Shown: positions 13,352 through 21,491 of the stretch, in pieces
Layout: each line of letters starts with the position of its first letter
Position numbering within the stretch: position 1 is the first letter of the stretch
NCBI GenBank assembly: GCA_964621605.1
Contig: CAZUMJ010000040.1
Coordinates: 1 to 28,213, forward strand
DNA from: CAZUMJ01 sp964621605
GTDB lineage: Bacteria > Actinomycetota > Acidimicrobiia > Acidimicrobiales > Iamiaceae
DNA: 28,213 bases
Direction of reading: 5' to 3'
Program-made: the position numbers and the translations under genes
Notes under the pieces: generated by a model
What the model was told of the DNA's origin: nothing
Database searches by the model: none
Seen by the model: only the letters and a program-made list of their open reading frames with translations

Positions 13352-13639
13352 GTGAGCGAGTTGCGGTCGGAGCGAGCGGCGTGGGCCAGGTGTGGACTCC
13401 CTGTCGGAGCCCGGTTCTGGGTGGTGTTCGAGGGGCATCTCCTTCGCGTGAGTCCACACCGCGGCTTGGCATGGAGGGAGGTGGCGGGCCAGAACTGGCC
13501 CATGTCTGTGGCGAAGGTGAAGGACGTATCGTTCCCCTACTCCGGCGGCGGTAGGTGGGTCTCGGTTCGGATCCAGACCGAGAGCGACGCAGCGCTCGAA
13601 TGTCAGATCCGGCGGGAGTACGCGACGCAACTCGGATAG
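13352..13639 (+). CDS. Hypothetical protein, possibly a fragment
   Basis: This is a 95-aa frame with high third-position GC and protein-like composition (ARFWVVFEGHLLRVSPHRGLA, VSVRIQTESDAALECQIRREY). The start is uncertain: GTG 13352 is one option, the frame stays open far upstream, and there is no clear ribosome binding site. No family was recognised. It lies in a stretch with other broken genes and may itself be the tail of a lost gene. After it, 13640-13762 encodes only short scraps (for example LRPSLQLGKRISVAVVPDP in another frame). Confidence 0.3.
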   Translation: MSELRSERAAWARCGLPVGARFWVVFEGHLLRVSPHRGLAWREVAGQNWPMSVAKVKDVSFPYSGGGRWVSVRIQTESDAALECQIRREYATQLG

Positions 13640-13762
13640 CTGCTCCTCGCCGGATCGGTGACGGCTTCGAGGGCGACGGGCCGATGTCGCCACCGACCTG
13701 CGGCCGTCCTTGCAGCTCGGCAAGCGGATCAGCGTCGCGGTCGTGCCAGACCCCACCAAGAG

Positions 13763-15961
13763 CTAGTCCGCGAGCAGGGCCTCGTTGTGGTAGCCGCCGG
13801 CGTCGATGGTCGCCCAGCGGTCAAACGGGCCGACCTGGGATGGTATGAGATGCGGGGTGGTGCTGCCGTCGCCAAACTGGCCGGACTCGTTCGCGCCCCA
13901 GCACCACAGGGTCCCGCCGGTCTTGATGCCACACGTGTGGCCGAAGCCGGCCGACACCGTCGTCCAGGTGGCAGTGCCGAGCTGCACCGGGGCGGTCCGG
14001 TTGGTGGTGGTGCCGTCGCCCACCTGGCCGTTGTTGTTCCAACCCCAGCACCACAGGGTGTCGTTGCTGGCGATCCCGCACGTGTTGTTTGTGCCGGTCG
14101 TGACCGCCTTCCACGTGCCAGCTCCGACCTGCGCGGGTGTTGTCGAAGGTGCACCGGTGCCAAGTTGGCCGGTGGCGTTGTCACCCCAGCACCACAGGGT
14201 GTCGTCGCTGCGGATGCCGCACGCGTGGCCGCGGCCGACGGCCGTCGCCTTCCAGGTGGCCGTGCCGACCTGGACGGGGGTGAGGCGGGTGGTGGTGGTG
14301 CCGTCGCCGACCTGGCCGGCGTCGTTGTAGCCCCAGCACCACAAGGTGTCGTTGGCGCGGATCGCGCACGTGCTCAGGTTGCCCACTGCGACGGACTTCC
14401 ACGTGGCGGTGCCAACCTGGACGGGGACGGTGCGTTGGGTGGTGGTGCCGTCGCCGTCTTCGCCGACGACGTTGGAACCCCAGCACCACAGAGTGCTGTT
14501 GGCTTGGATGGCGCACGTGTCGAAGTCGCCGGCGCTGACCGTCTTCCATTTGGCGGCGCCGACCTGGGCTCGGCCGATTTGCGGGGTGTTCGTCCCGTTG
14601 CCGAGTTGCCCGTAGACGTTGCTCCCCCAGCACCACAAGTACTGCGTGGAGGAGACCGCGCAGGTGTGGGTTCCACCGGCGGAGATCGAGGTCCAACGTG
14701 CGTCTGCGCCGTCGGCGTTCTCCGGCACCATCGAGGCGGCGGTGGTGCCGTCGCCGAGCATGCCCCAGTTGTTGTTGCCCGAGCACCACCGCAGGTTGTT
14801 GGTGTCGAGACCGCACACCCCTGCGGGTGCGACGCTCACCGATCGCCACGTGTTGGAGCCGACGTGCACGGGCGTCACCTGCGTCGTGGTGTCGCCGAGC
14901 CCGAGGGCTCCGAAGGTGTTGGTGCCCCAGCACCAGCGTGCGTTGTCTGCGTCGATCCCGCACGCCGACAGGCTGCTCACGCTGACCGACTTCCACGTGG
15001 ACGTCCCGACCTGGGTCGGCGTCAAGACGTCGGTTGCCGAAGCGAACCCGAGCTGGCTCTTGGAGTGGTCGCCCCAGCACCACAACGTCTTGTCGGTCCG
15101 GATGGCGCACACACCGAAGCCTCCTGCCGAGACGGAGTCCCAGGTTGCGGTGCCGACCTTGGTTTCGTCGATCATCCCCGTGGTGTTCCCCAGCCCGAGT
15201 TGGCCGTGGGCATTGGTGCCCCAGCACCACAACGTCTTGTCGGCCTTGATGCCACAGGAGAAGTTCGCCCCGTTGGTGACCGATCGCCACTTCTCCACGT
15301 TGCGGTTCGCGGGTGAGTAGGTGGTGGCCGTGTTATTGAAGCCCAACTGCCCTTCGTCGTTCAGCCCCCAACACGACCGCTCGTCGTCGTTGCGTATGCC
15401 GCAGGTGTGGTTCGGTCCGAGCGCGATGCTGTGGTAGCCGATGCCCCCAGTCATGATCGGCGAGAGGCGGTCGGTCGTGGTGCCATCGCCGAGCCTGCCG
15501 TTCGTGTTGCTTCCCCAGCAATACAACGCGGTGTTCGTGCGGATGGCGCAGGTGTAGGTGTCTCCCGCGGTGACCGAGGTCCAATGGTCGGAGCTGATCA
15601 GTTCCGGGGTCAGGTGGTTGGTCGTGGTGCCGTCACCGAGCTGGCCCGCAGTGTTCAGGCCCCAACACCACAAGCTCTCGTCGGGGAGAATGCCGCACGA
15701 GTGGCCGCCGCCGACCGACAGTGAGCGCCACGACGTGCCTGCCACGTGCACCGGGGTGGGCTGGTCGGCGTACCCGTCGGTGCCGACTTGGCCTGAGCCG
15801 TTGCGCCCCCAGGCCCACAAGGTGGTTGGTCCGGTGCAGGCTGTCGTGAGCAGGACCAAGGCGAGCGTCGCCACGAGGGCGCCGATCCTCGGTCGGGTTC
15901 GCGCCCCGGTCGCGTGTGCGCGCGTTGCGAGTCGATGTGGTGTCGTGTCCGCCGTTTGCAT
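13763..15961 (-). CDS. Exported RCC1-repeat beta-propeller protein, probable lipoprotein
   Basis: The 732-aa protein begins at ATG 15959-15961, preceded by GAGGTGGGG as ribosome binding site. A longer frame to 16024 lacks one. A signal sequence (IGALVATLALVLLTTAC) ends in a lipobox-like Cys, although Thr rather than Leu at -3 is atypical. Fourteen RCC1-like repeats of about 50 residues follow (LWCWGxNxxGQLGDGTTTxRxTPVQVGxxTWxSVSAGxxHTCGI consensus, quoted in parts). Fourteen is enough for two seven-bladed propellers. Thirteen C-X9-C pairs join each blade to the next (such as CGIRSDDTLWC). The first repeat (LWAWG) and the last (GGYHNEALLAD) lack Cys, so the pairing is complete. RCC1 domains are protein-binding scaffolds; the partner is unknown. 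It is divergent from the SRPBCC gene. Confidence 0.88.
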   Translation of the reverse strand: MQTADTTPHRLATRAHATGARTRPRIGALVATLALVLLTTACTGPTTLWAWGRNGSGQVGTDGYADQPTPVHVAGTSWRSLSVGGGHSCGILPDESLWCWGLNTAGQLGDGTTTNHLTPELISSDHWTSVTAGDTYTCAIRTNTALYCWGSNTNGRLGDGTTTDRLSPIMTGGIGYHSIALGPNHTCGIRNDDERSCWGLNDEGQLGFNNTATTYSPANRNVEKWRSVTNGANFSCGIKADKTLWCWGTNAHGQLGLGNTTGMIDETKVGTATWDSVSAGGFGVCAIRTDKTLWCWGDHSKSQLGFASATDVLTPTQVGTSTWKSVSVSSLSACGIDADNARWCWGTNTFGALGLGDTTTQVTPVHVGSNTWRSVSVAPAGVCGLDTNNLRWCSGNNNWGMLGDGTTAASMVPENADGADARWTSISAGGTHTCAVSSTQYLWCWGSNVYGQLGNGTNTPQIGRAQVGAAKWKTVSAGDFDTCAIQANSTLWCWGSNVVGEDGDGTTTQRTVPVQVGTATWKSVAVGNLSTCAIRANDTLWCWGYNDAGQVGDGTTTTRLTPVQVGTATWKATAVGRGHACGIRSDDTLWCWGDNATGQLGTGAPSTTPAQVGAGTWKAVTTGTNNTCGIASNDTLWCWGWNNNGQVGDGTTTNRTAPVQLGTATWTTVSAGFGHTCGIKTGGTLWCWGANESGQFGDGSTTPHLIPSQVGPFDRWATIDAGGYHNEALLAD
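13890..15850 (-). repeat. Tandem coding repeats of the RCC1 protein (about 150 bp period)
   Basis: The + strand shows a recurrent CCCCAGCACCACA string roughly every 145-155 bp, the complement of the codons for WCWGx at each blade start. Unit sequences have diverged, so the array is old enough to have accumulated substitutions but some neighbouring units remain very similar (around 14040-14500). Recombination between units could change propeller size. Confidence 0.75.
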
Positions 15962-16103
15962 GCCCCACCTCGTGGCCCGTGAAGAAGAGAATCCCAGTGC
16001 GCAACAACCGCATGATGCGCACAATCACCGTCGGCAACAGTATGGCTGAACGGCGGACACCAGCGCTGCGTCCTGGCAGCGGGCACGACAACTGCCTCGC
16101 GCG

Positions 16104-16109
16104 TACGCT
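16104..16109 (+). promoter_or_regulatory. Possible leaderless promoter -10 (TACGCT) of the SRPBCC gene
   Basis: TACGCT ends 7 nt before GTG 16117 and no Shine-Dalgarno is visible, which places the transcription start at the start codon. Confidence 0.35.
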
Positions 16110-16116
16110 CCCGAGC

Positions 16117-16575
16117 GTGATCGAACACGTTGCGGTTTCTCGAGTCATCAAGGCGTCGCCCGAGGCGGTGTGGCAAGCCATCTCCGATGTCACCCGCATG
16201 GGGGAGTGGTCGCCCGAGTGCCATACCTGCTCATGGAATCCTCCCGCGACAGGCCCGACGGTCGGGGCGATGTTCACGGGCCAGAACCGCAACGGCGACT
16301 TCGAATGGACCACCGAGTGTGAGGTGACCGAATGCATCCCGGGCGAGGTGTTCGCATTCGACGGCGTCTTCGGTGACCTCCGCTTCGCCAAGTGGGCCTA
16401 TCGCATCGAGCCGACCGACGACGGCTGCCTCGTGACCGAGATTTGGGACGAAGGGCGTCCGCCGGAGGTCATCGACTTCACGACCTCGATCTCCGGCGTT
16501 GCGAATCGGGGCGAGCACAACGAGCGTGGGATGACAGAGACGCTGGCGCGGCTCGCGGCGGTGCTCGAAGCCTGA
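16117..16575 (+). CDS. SRPBCC (polyketide cyclase / START-like) family protein
   Basis: The 152-aa protein is one helix-grip domain. It starts VIEHVAVSRVIKASPEAVWQAISDVTRMGEWSPE (in parts), which matches the family N-terminus (VxASPExVWxxxxDxxxxxxWSP). It ends with a long C-terminal helix (ERGMTETLARLAAVLEA). Such domains bind hydrophobic ligands in a deep pocket; the ligand here cannot be predicted. GTG 16117 gives the normal length, and the longer frame would run into the region antisense to the RCC1 gene's 5' end. It is followed by the glycine-rich protein gene 79 bp later. Confidence 0.82.
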   Translation: MIEHVAVSRVIKASPEAVWQAISDVTRMGEWSPECHTCSWNPPATGPTVGAMFTGQNRNGDFEWTTECEVTECIPGEVFAFDGVFGDLRFAKWAYRIEPTDDGCLVTEIWDEGRPPEVIDFTTSISGVANRGEHNERGMTETLARLAAVLEA

Positions 16576-16607
16576 GCCGCACCACATGAGCAGCAAACCG
16601 GTGCCGG

Positions 16608-16613
16608 TACACT
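16608..16613 (+). promoter_or_regulatory. Possible -10 (TACACT) of the PqqD-Tat-glycine-rich gene
   Basis: TACACT fits TANNNT and lies about 42 nt before the chosen GTG, leaving room for the GGAGGG ribosome binding site. No good -35 was found. This is supporting evidence that the ATG at 16586 is not the start, since it lies upstream of this promoter. Confidence 0.3.
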
Positions 16614-16654
16614 TAGCGGCTCAGTTGTCGTCGAAGTTCCGTCGGAGGGAAGCA

Positions 16655-17980
16655 GTGCCCGAGCAGTTGCAGGTGAACGAGCAGGTCCGCGTCGAGTTCT
16701 TCGACACCGGGGCGTTGGTCCTGGATGCGGGCGGCGACACCGTCCACCGGCTCGACGAGTACGGTGCTGCGGCGCTGCGCCTCGTGCGCGATGGCCTCGC
16801 ACCCGGCGAGGTCCCGGCGCACCTCGCCGACACGATCGCAGAGTTGATCGGCCTGGGCGTCGTGGTCGCCCCGGTGGGCTGGAGCCGACGCCGGGTGCTC
16901 GGCACCGGTGTTGCTGCAGGTGCGGCGGCAGCACTGTCGTCGGTGGTGGGTTCGATCGCGCTGCCGACTGTGGCTGCAGCGGCAAGCACCGGCCCGGTGA
17001 CGACCCCACCCGGTCCGCAGCCGGGTAGCTACACCAGCAGCGTGCCCGGCACGGTCCCCGTTGAGATCCCTGCGGGCCTCGCGGTGACCTACACCCTCGT
17101 GGGTGGCGGTGGCGGTGGCGGCAGCGTCCAGGGCTTCAACGGCGGTGCCGCGTCGTCGCTCACCGGCACGATCCCGGCGCAATCGACTGGCTACACCCTG
17201 AACGTCACCGTCGGTGGCGGCGGGGGCGCCAGCCCGAACCTTTGGGACGGCGGCGCCGCGGGCGCAGGTGCACCTGCGGGCGGTCAGGGAGGGAACGCAA
17301 CGCACGACGACGACGGCACCGGCGGCGGCGGTGGCGGTGGCGGTGGCGCCAGCAGGTTCACCTCGACCACCGCGGGCATCACCATCGACGTCGTCGCACC
17401 CGGTGGCAGCGGCGCAGGCGGTGGCGGCAACTCGACGGGTTACACCGGCGGTCAGCCCGCGGGTCCAGCAACCGGGTCGGTGGGGTCCGGTATCGGCGGC
17501 AGCACTGGCGGGAACGCCTCAGGTTGGGGTGGCGCGGGCGGAAGCGTCTCGGCCGACTCGACGGGCGGTGCCTCCGGGTCCAGCGGTGGCCCGACCAGCG
17601 GTGCGAACGGTACGGCGAGTGCCGGCGGCGCCGGCGGGAACGGCGGTACTTCTGGCAGCACCCACGGCGGCGCCGGTGGTGGTGGCGGCGGTGGGGCTCG
17701 GTCCGGCGCCGGTGGTGGTGGCGGCAGCGCCAAGGGCAGCGGTTCCGGCAGCGGCGGGCGAGGAGCCGGCGCCGGTGGTTCCGGCGCTGCGATCGCGGTC
17801 GGTGCGTCCGGCACAGCCACCGCTGCAGACAGCACCGCGGCGAACGCCACGACGCCGCCTCCGAACGTGCCCGGCGCGGGCGGTGCGGGCGGCTACAGCC
17901 AGTACCACGGCTCCGACCCGTTGGTCGACAACCGCCTCGGGGCAGCGGGTCGCGACGGCTACGTCTCGCTCACCTGGTAG
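16655..17980 (+). CDS. Exported glycine-rich protein with N-terminal PqqD/RRE-like domain and internal Tat signal
   Basis: The 441-aa protein has an unusual layout. Residues 8-70 (VRVEFFDTGALVLDAGGDTV, HRLDEYGAAALRLVRDG, HLADTIAELIGLGVV) look like the PqqD winged helix, the RiPP recognition element. Residues 77-110 form a twin-arginine signal (SRRRVLG, then an Ala-rich hydrophobic stretch ending TVAAAAS). From about residue 145 to 410 the chain is Gly-rich, PGRS-like. The C-terminus AGRDGYVSLTW resembles the closing strand of bacterial glycine-rich surface proteins. GTG 16655 is preferred over ATG 16586 because GGAGGG (16644-16649) lies 5 nt upstream. The signal sits about 75 residues in, so the first domain would face the cytoplasm. 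No radical-SAM or other RiPP enzyme is nearby, so a peptide-binding role is speculative. Confidence 0.75.
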   Translation: MPEQLQVNEQVRVEFFDTGALVLDAGGDTVHRLDEYGAAALRLVRDGLAPGEVPAHLADTIAELIGLGVVVAPVGWSRRRVLGTGVAAGAAAALSSVVGSIALPTVAAAASTGPVTTPPGPQPGSYTSSVPGTVPVEIPAGLAVTYTLVGGGGGGGSVQGFNGGAASSLTGTIPAQSTGYTLNVTVGGGGGASPNLWDGGAAGAGAPAGGQGGNATHDDDGTGGGGGGGGGASRFTSTTAGITIDVVAPGGSGAGGGGNSTGYTGGQPAGPATGSVGSGIGGSTGGNASGWGGAGGSVSADSTGGASGSSGGPTSGANGTASAGGAGGNGGTSGSTHGGAGGGGGGGARSGAGGGGGSAKGSGSGSGGRGAGAGGSGAAIAVGASGTATAADSTAANATTPPPNVPGAGGAGGYSQYHGSDPLVDNRLGAAGRDGYVSLTW

Positions 17981-18065
17981 CGCCTGACCCGCCAACTCGG
18001 CAGAACGCCGTCGCCCCGGATTCGAGTTGGACGTGCGGGCCGGTTCACGGAAGGGTAGGCACGCC

Positions 18066-19064
18066 ATGATCGACGACATCGCCAGCATCACGACGGCCGC
18101 GACGGCGCGCATCGCCGGCGTCGCCACGCTCGATGAGTGGCGCGCGCTCGACGCCGAGCTTCTCGGCAAGCGCTCCGAGCTGACCGCCATCAAGAAGCAG
18201 ATGGGCACCCTCGATCCCGAGCAGCGCCGTCAGGTGGGAGCCGCACTCAACGAGGCATCCGAGACGCTGCGCCGCATCCTCGGCGAACGCCACGACGAGC
18301 TCGCCGCGCACGCACGCCGGGAGCAACTCGAGGCCGAGCGCCTCGACCTCACCGAGCTGCGTCCGCCGCGGGTGCGCGGTCACCTGCACCTCGTCACCCA
18401 GACGATGCAGCGCCTCGAAGACGTGTTCGTCGGCATGGGCTTCACCGTGTCTGAAGGCCCCGAGGTCGAAGACGACTGGCACAACTTCACCGCGCTCAAC
18501 CTCGCGAAGCACCACCCGGCCCGCGATATGCAAGACACGTTCTTCGTGCGTCTCGGCGAGCTCGGTGACGTTGTGATGCGCACGCACACCTCGCCCGTGC
18601 AGATCCGGGTGATGGAGGCGCAGCCCCCACCGATCTATTCGGTCATGCCAGGGCGGGTCTACCGGCAAGAGACCGCAGATGCCACGCACCTCGCCGTGTT
18701 CCATCAGATCGAGGGCCTCGTCGTCGACCGGGGCATCACGTTCGCGCACCTCGCAGGCACGATCGACGCGTTCACCAAGGCGTACTTCGGTGACGACTTC
18801 TCGTCGCGGTTGCGCCCGTCCTACTTCCCGTTCACCGAGCCTTCCGCCGAGTTCGACATCCGGCGGCCCGACGGCTCGTGGCTGGAACTCGGTGGCTGCG
18901 GCATGGTGCACCCCAACGTGTTGCGCAACTGCGGCCTCGACCCTGAGGAGTGGTCGGGCTTCGCGTTCGGCTTCGGTCTCGACCGCCTCGCCGCGATGCG
19001 TCACGGGGTGCCCGACCTGCGTGAGCTGGCGAGCGTCGACATCCGCTACCTGGCCCAGTTCTGA
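18066..19064 (+). CDS. pheS: Phenylalanine-tRNA ligase alpha subunit
   Basis: PheS carries the catalytic class II core of the alpha2-beta2 enzyme that charges tRNA-Phe. The 332-aa protein has the N-terminal coiled coil (residues about 1-85, rich in Arg/Glu/Leu) used for tRNA binding. Its class II core has GRVYRQETADATHLAVFHQIEG (motif 2 region, in parts), FPFTEPSAEFDI, ELGGCGMVHPNVL and motif 3 GFAFGFGLDRLAAMRHGVPDLR. ATG 18066 is chosen because GGAAGGG lies 10 nt upstream and the usual coiled coil starts right after. It begins 85 bp after the glycine-rich gene. No T-box or Phe-rich leader peptide was found. Confidence 0.96.
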   Translation: MIDDIASITTAATARIAGVATLDEWRALDAELLGKRSELTAIKKQMGTLDPEQRRQVGAALNEASETLRRILGERHDELAAHARREQLEAERLDLTELRPPRVRGHLHLVTQTMQRLEDVFVGMGFTVSEGPEVEDDWHNFTALNLAKHHPARDMQDTFFVRLGELGDVVMRTHTSPVQIRVMEAQPPPIYSVMPGRVYRQETADATHLAVFHQIEGLVVDRGITFAHLAGTIDAFTKAYFGDDFSSRLRPSYFPFTEPSAEFDIRRPDGSWLELGGCGMVHPNVLRNCGLDPEEWSGFAFGFGLDRLAAMRHGVPDLRELASVDIRYLAQF

Positions 19065-19080
19065 AGGAGAGCAGATCTCG

Positions 19081-21441
19081 ATGAAGGTGCTGCAGTCGTG
19101 GCTGGGCGAGTTCGTACCGGTCGACGGCCTGACCCCCGACGAGTTGGGCCACACGTTGAGCGACCTCGGCATGGCGGTCGAGGAACAGCGCGCCGTGGGG
19201 GAGGGCCTCGACGGGGTCGTCGTCGCCCGCATCCTCGACATCGCCGCCATCGAGGGAGCCGACAAGATCCGCCTCGTCCAGGTCGACCCGGGCGACGGTG
19301 AGGTGCGCCAGATCGTGTGCGGTGCCTCCAACATCGCCGTCGGAGACACGGTCCCGTTGGCGACGATCGGCGCGGTGTTGCCCGGAGGCTTCGAGATCGC
19401 CCGCCGCAAGATGCGTGGCATCACCTCCGACGGCATGCTCTGCTCCGGGCGCGAGCTCGGGCTCGGCACCGACCACCAGGGCATCCTCCAACTCGACGCC
19501 GCACTCCTTCCCGGCACGCCGTTGCGCGAGGCGCTTGGCATCCAACCCGACGTGTTGTTCGACCTCGAGATCAACCCGAACCGGCCCGACGCCATGTCGG
19601 TCGCCGGGGTTGCCCGCGACCTCGCCGCTCGACTCGGGCGTCCGTTCACGCTGCCGACGCCGTCGGTGGCCCGCGCGGGCGACGAGGTCGACGGCGCCGT
19701 CTCGGTCGAGATCGTCGACCCCGACCTGTGCGGTCGCTTCCAGGCGCGCCTTCTGCGGAACGTGCACGTGGGTGCGTCGCCGGCCTGGTTGGCCAACCGC
19801 CTCACCCAGCTCGGGATGCGCCCGATCAACGCCCTCGTCGACATCTCCAACTACGTGATGCTGGAGCTCGGCCAACCCAACCACCCCTACGACCTGGCAC
19901 GTCTCGCCGGGCCGGGTTTTCGGGTGCGTCGTGCACGCGACGGCGAGCAGCTCGTCACGCTCGATGACGTGACCCGAACGTTCACGCCCGACGATCTGCT
20001 CATCTGCGACGGCGACGACCGTGCCGTCGGCATCGCGGGCGTGATGGGCGGGGCCGACTGCGAGATCTCCGAGACCACCACCGACGTAGTGCTCGAGATG
20101 GCCTGGTTCCTGCCCATGTCGATAAGCCGTACCTCGCGGCGCCTGGGCCTGCGTACCGAGGCATCGGCGCGCTTCGAGAAGGGGTGCGACCCGGAGGTCA
20201 TCGACCTGGCGGCCGATCGCTTCTGCGAGCTCGCCGCGCAGATCTGCGGTGCCACGACCGCGCCCGGTGCGGTCGACGTGCGCGGAGAGCTCCCGGCGCG
20301 CACGCCGGTGCGGCTCCGTACGGCGCGCCTCAACGCCATGCTCGGCACCGACCTCGACTCGGCCGCGACTGCCGCGCACCTCGACTCGCTCGGGTTCGAG
20401 ACGACACCGGTGGGTGACGACCATGACGTCGTGGTTCCGCCGTGGCGCTACGACTCCTCCACCGAGATCGACCTGATCGAGGAGGTGGCCCGACTGCACG
20501 GGTACTCGTCGATCGTTCCCCGTGCGCTGCCGTCGGTGGGCCGCGGTGGTCTCACGGTGTGGCAGCAGGAGCGACGGGAGCTGCGCCGCGCCATGGTGGG
20601 CCTCGGGCTGGCCGAGGCGATGCCGATGCCGTTCCTGGCGCCGGGGGCGCTCGCTCGCTGTGGCCTTCCCGACGTCGGCATCGAGCTCGCCAATCCCCTC
20701 GTCGCGGAGGAGTCGGTGTTGCGCACGTCGCTGCTCCCCGGACTCGTCGGTGCGCTCGGGCGCAATGCGGCGCGGCGTCAGCTCGGTGTCGAGCTGTTCG
20801 AGGTCGGACGCGTCTTCCTGCCGCCACGCGGCGGTGACCTGCTCCCCGACGAGCGCGAGGTGCTCGCCGTGGCCCGCGCCGGCCACGACGCCGCGGGTGC
20901 CGTGCAGGCATGGCAGGTGGTCGTCGACGCCCTCGCGCTCGACGGTGCGCGTCTGCGCAACACAGAGGTGCCGGGCCTGCACCCCACTCGCAGTGCGCAG
21001 GTGCTCGTGGGAGACCAGGTGGTCGGTGCGCTGGGCGAGGTCGACCCTGCGGTGCTCGACGCGCACGGCATCGCCGAGCGGGTGGCGTGGCTCGAGGTGG
21101 ACCTGACCGTCGTCGCCGGGGTGCCGCACGGGGAGCGCCCGTATCGGGCGGTGAGCCGGTTCCCGTCCAGCGATCTCGACTTGGCATTCGACGTTGCGGC
21201 CGAGGTCCCCGCTGACGAGCTCGAAGCCACGCTGCGCGCCTCGTTCGGCGAGCTGCTGTGGTCGATCGACCTGTTCGACGTGTTCCGGGGAGCGCCGCTG
21301 GGGGAGGGGCGTCGCAGCCTCGCGTTCGCGTTGCGCCTGCAGGCGACGGACCGCACCCTCACCGACGGCGAGGTGCAGGCGCGGCGTGGCGAGGCGGTCG
21401 CGGCGGTCGAGGCCGCGCACGACGCAACGCTGCGTGCGTGA
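19081..21441 (+). CDS. pheT: Phenylalanine-tRNA ligase beta subunit
   Basis: The beta subunit provides tRNA recognition and editing. At 786 aa it is full length. The order is: start MKVLQSWLGEFVPV; tRNA-bind OB domain at about residues 40-150 (GADKIRLVQVD, IVCGASNI, GMLCSGRELGL); B3/B4 editing domain (INALVDISNYVMLELGQPNHPYD, VGIAGVMGG, RTSRRLGLRTEASARFEKG); B5 domain; catalytic-like core (LIEEVARLHGY, ANPLVAEESVLRTSLLPGL, VELFEVGRVF); and C-terminal FDX-ACB domain (SRFPSSDLDLAFDV). The ATG follows pheS by 16 bp with a GAAGGAG ribosome binding site. A very long antisense frame here is a coding shadow. Confidence 0.96.
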   Translation: MKVLQSWLGEFVPVDGLTPDELGHTLSDLGMAVEEQRAVGEGLDGVVVARILDIAAIEGADKIRLVQVDPGDGEVRQIVCGASNIAVGDTVPLATIGAVLPGGFEIARRKMRGITSDGMLCSGRELGLGTDHQGILQLDAALLPGTPLREALGIQPDVLFDLEINPNRPDAMSVAGVARDLAARLGRPFTLPTPSVARAGDEVDGAVSVEIVDPDLCGRFQARLLRNVHVGASPAWLANRLTQLGMRPINALVDISNYVMLELGQPNHPYDLARLAGPGFRVRRARDGEQLVTLDDVTRTFTPDDLLICDGDDRAVGIAGVMGGADCEISETTTDVVLEMAWFLPMSISRTSRRLGLRTEASARFEKGCDPEVIDLAADRFCELAAQICGATTAPGAVDVRGELPARTPVRLRTARLNAMLGTDLDSAATAAHLDSLGFETTPVGDDHDVVVPPWRYDSSTEIDLIEEVARLHGYSSIVPRALPSVGRGGLTVWQQERRELRRAMVGLGLAEAMPMPFLAPGALARCGLPDVGIELANPLVAEESVLRTSLLPGLVGALGRNAARRQLGVELFEVGRVFLPPRGGDLLPDEREVLAVARAGHDAAGAVQAWQVVVDALALDGARLRNTEVPGLHPTRSAQVLVGDQVVGALGEVDPAVLDAHGIAERVAWLEVDLTVVAGVPHGERPYRAVSRFPSSDLDLAFDVAAEVPADELEATLRASFGELLWSIDLFDVFRGAPLGEGRRSLAFALRLQATDRTLTDGEVQARRGEAVAAVEAAHDATLRA

Positions 21442-21467
21442 GCCTCCGGAGCGCCGACGCAATCCGT

Positions 21468-21485
21468 ACTGAATGACTATGCAGC
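21468..21485 (+). promoter_or_regulatory. ARG-box-like ArgR operator upstream of argC
   Basis: The 14-bp core TGAATGACTATGCA (21470-21483) matches the ArgR site pattern TGAAT-N4-ATTCA with one mismatch. It overlaps the -35 position and spacer of the argC promoter. The repressor gene argR is in the operon it would control. Confidence 0.6.
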
Positions 21486-21491
21486 AGTGTG

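Noticed and set aside
12509..13639. A single 376-codon + gene across the decayed stretch
   Set aside because: It crosses the antisense transposase remnant, the TA-type promoter and the antitoxin start. Only its last part (from about 13352) looks protein-like.
13658..15316. 552-codon + frame with repeating VVxPAPQGVV units
   Set aside because: Its regularity is the antisense image of the RCC1 repeats, which have clear WCWG blades, a signal peptide and a ribosome binding site.
13890..15850. Regular repeats considered as a CRISPR or satellite array
   Set aside because: The period of about 150 bp and divergence follow codon structure of RCC1 blades; there are no short identical repeats with unique spacers.
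15962..16024. Longer N-terminus of the RCC1 protein (start at 16024)
   Set aside because: It would place 21 Cys-rich residues ahead of a normal signal region and lacks a ribosome binding site, whereas ATG 15961 has one.
17452..17850. Proline-rich minus-strand frame
   Set aside because: Gly codons (GGN) read backwards give Pro (CCN); it is the shadow of the glycine-rich gene.
17981..18065. T-box or Phe-rich leader peptide before pheS
   Set aside because: The 85-bp gap has no specifier-loop-like structure and no Phe-codon run.
18832..21462. 876-codon open frame antisense to pheT
   Set aside because: It mirrors pheT codons, has no recognisable domain, and arises from high third-position GC. 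pheT is unambiguous.
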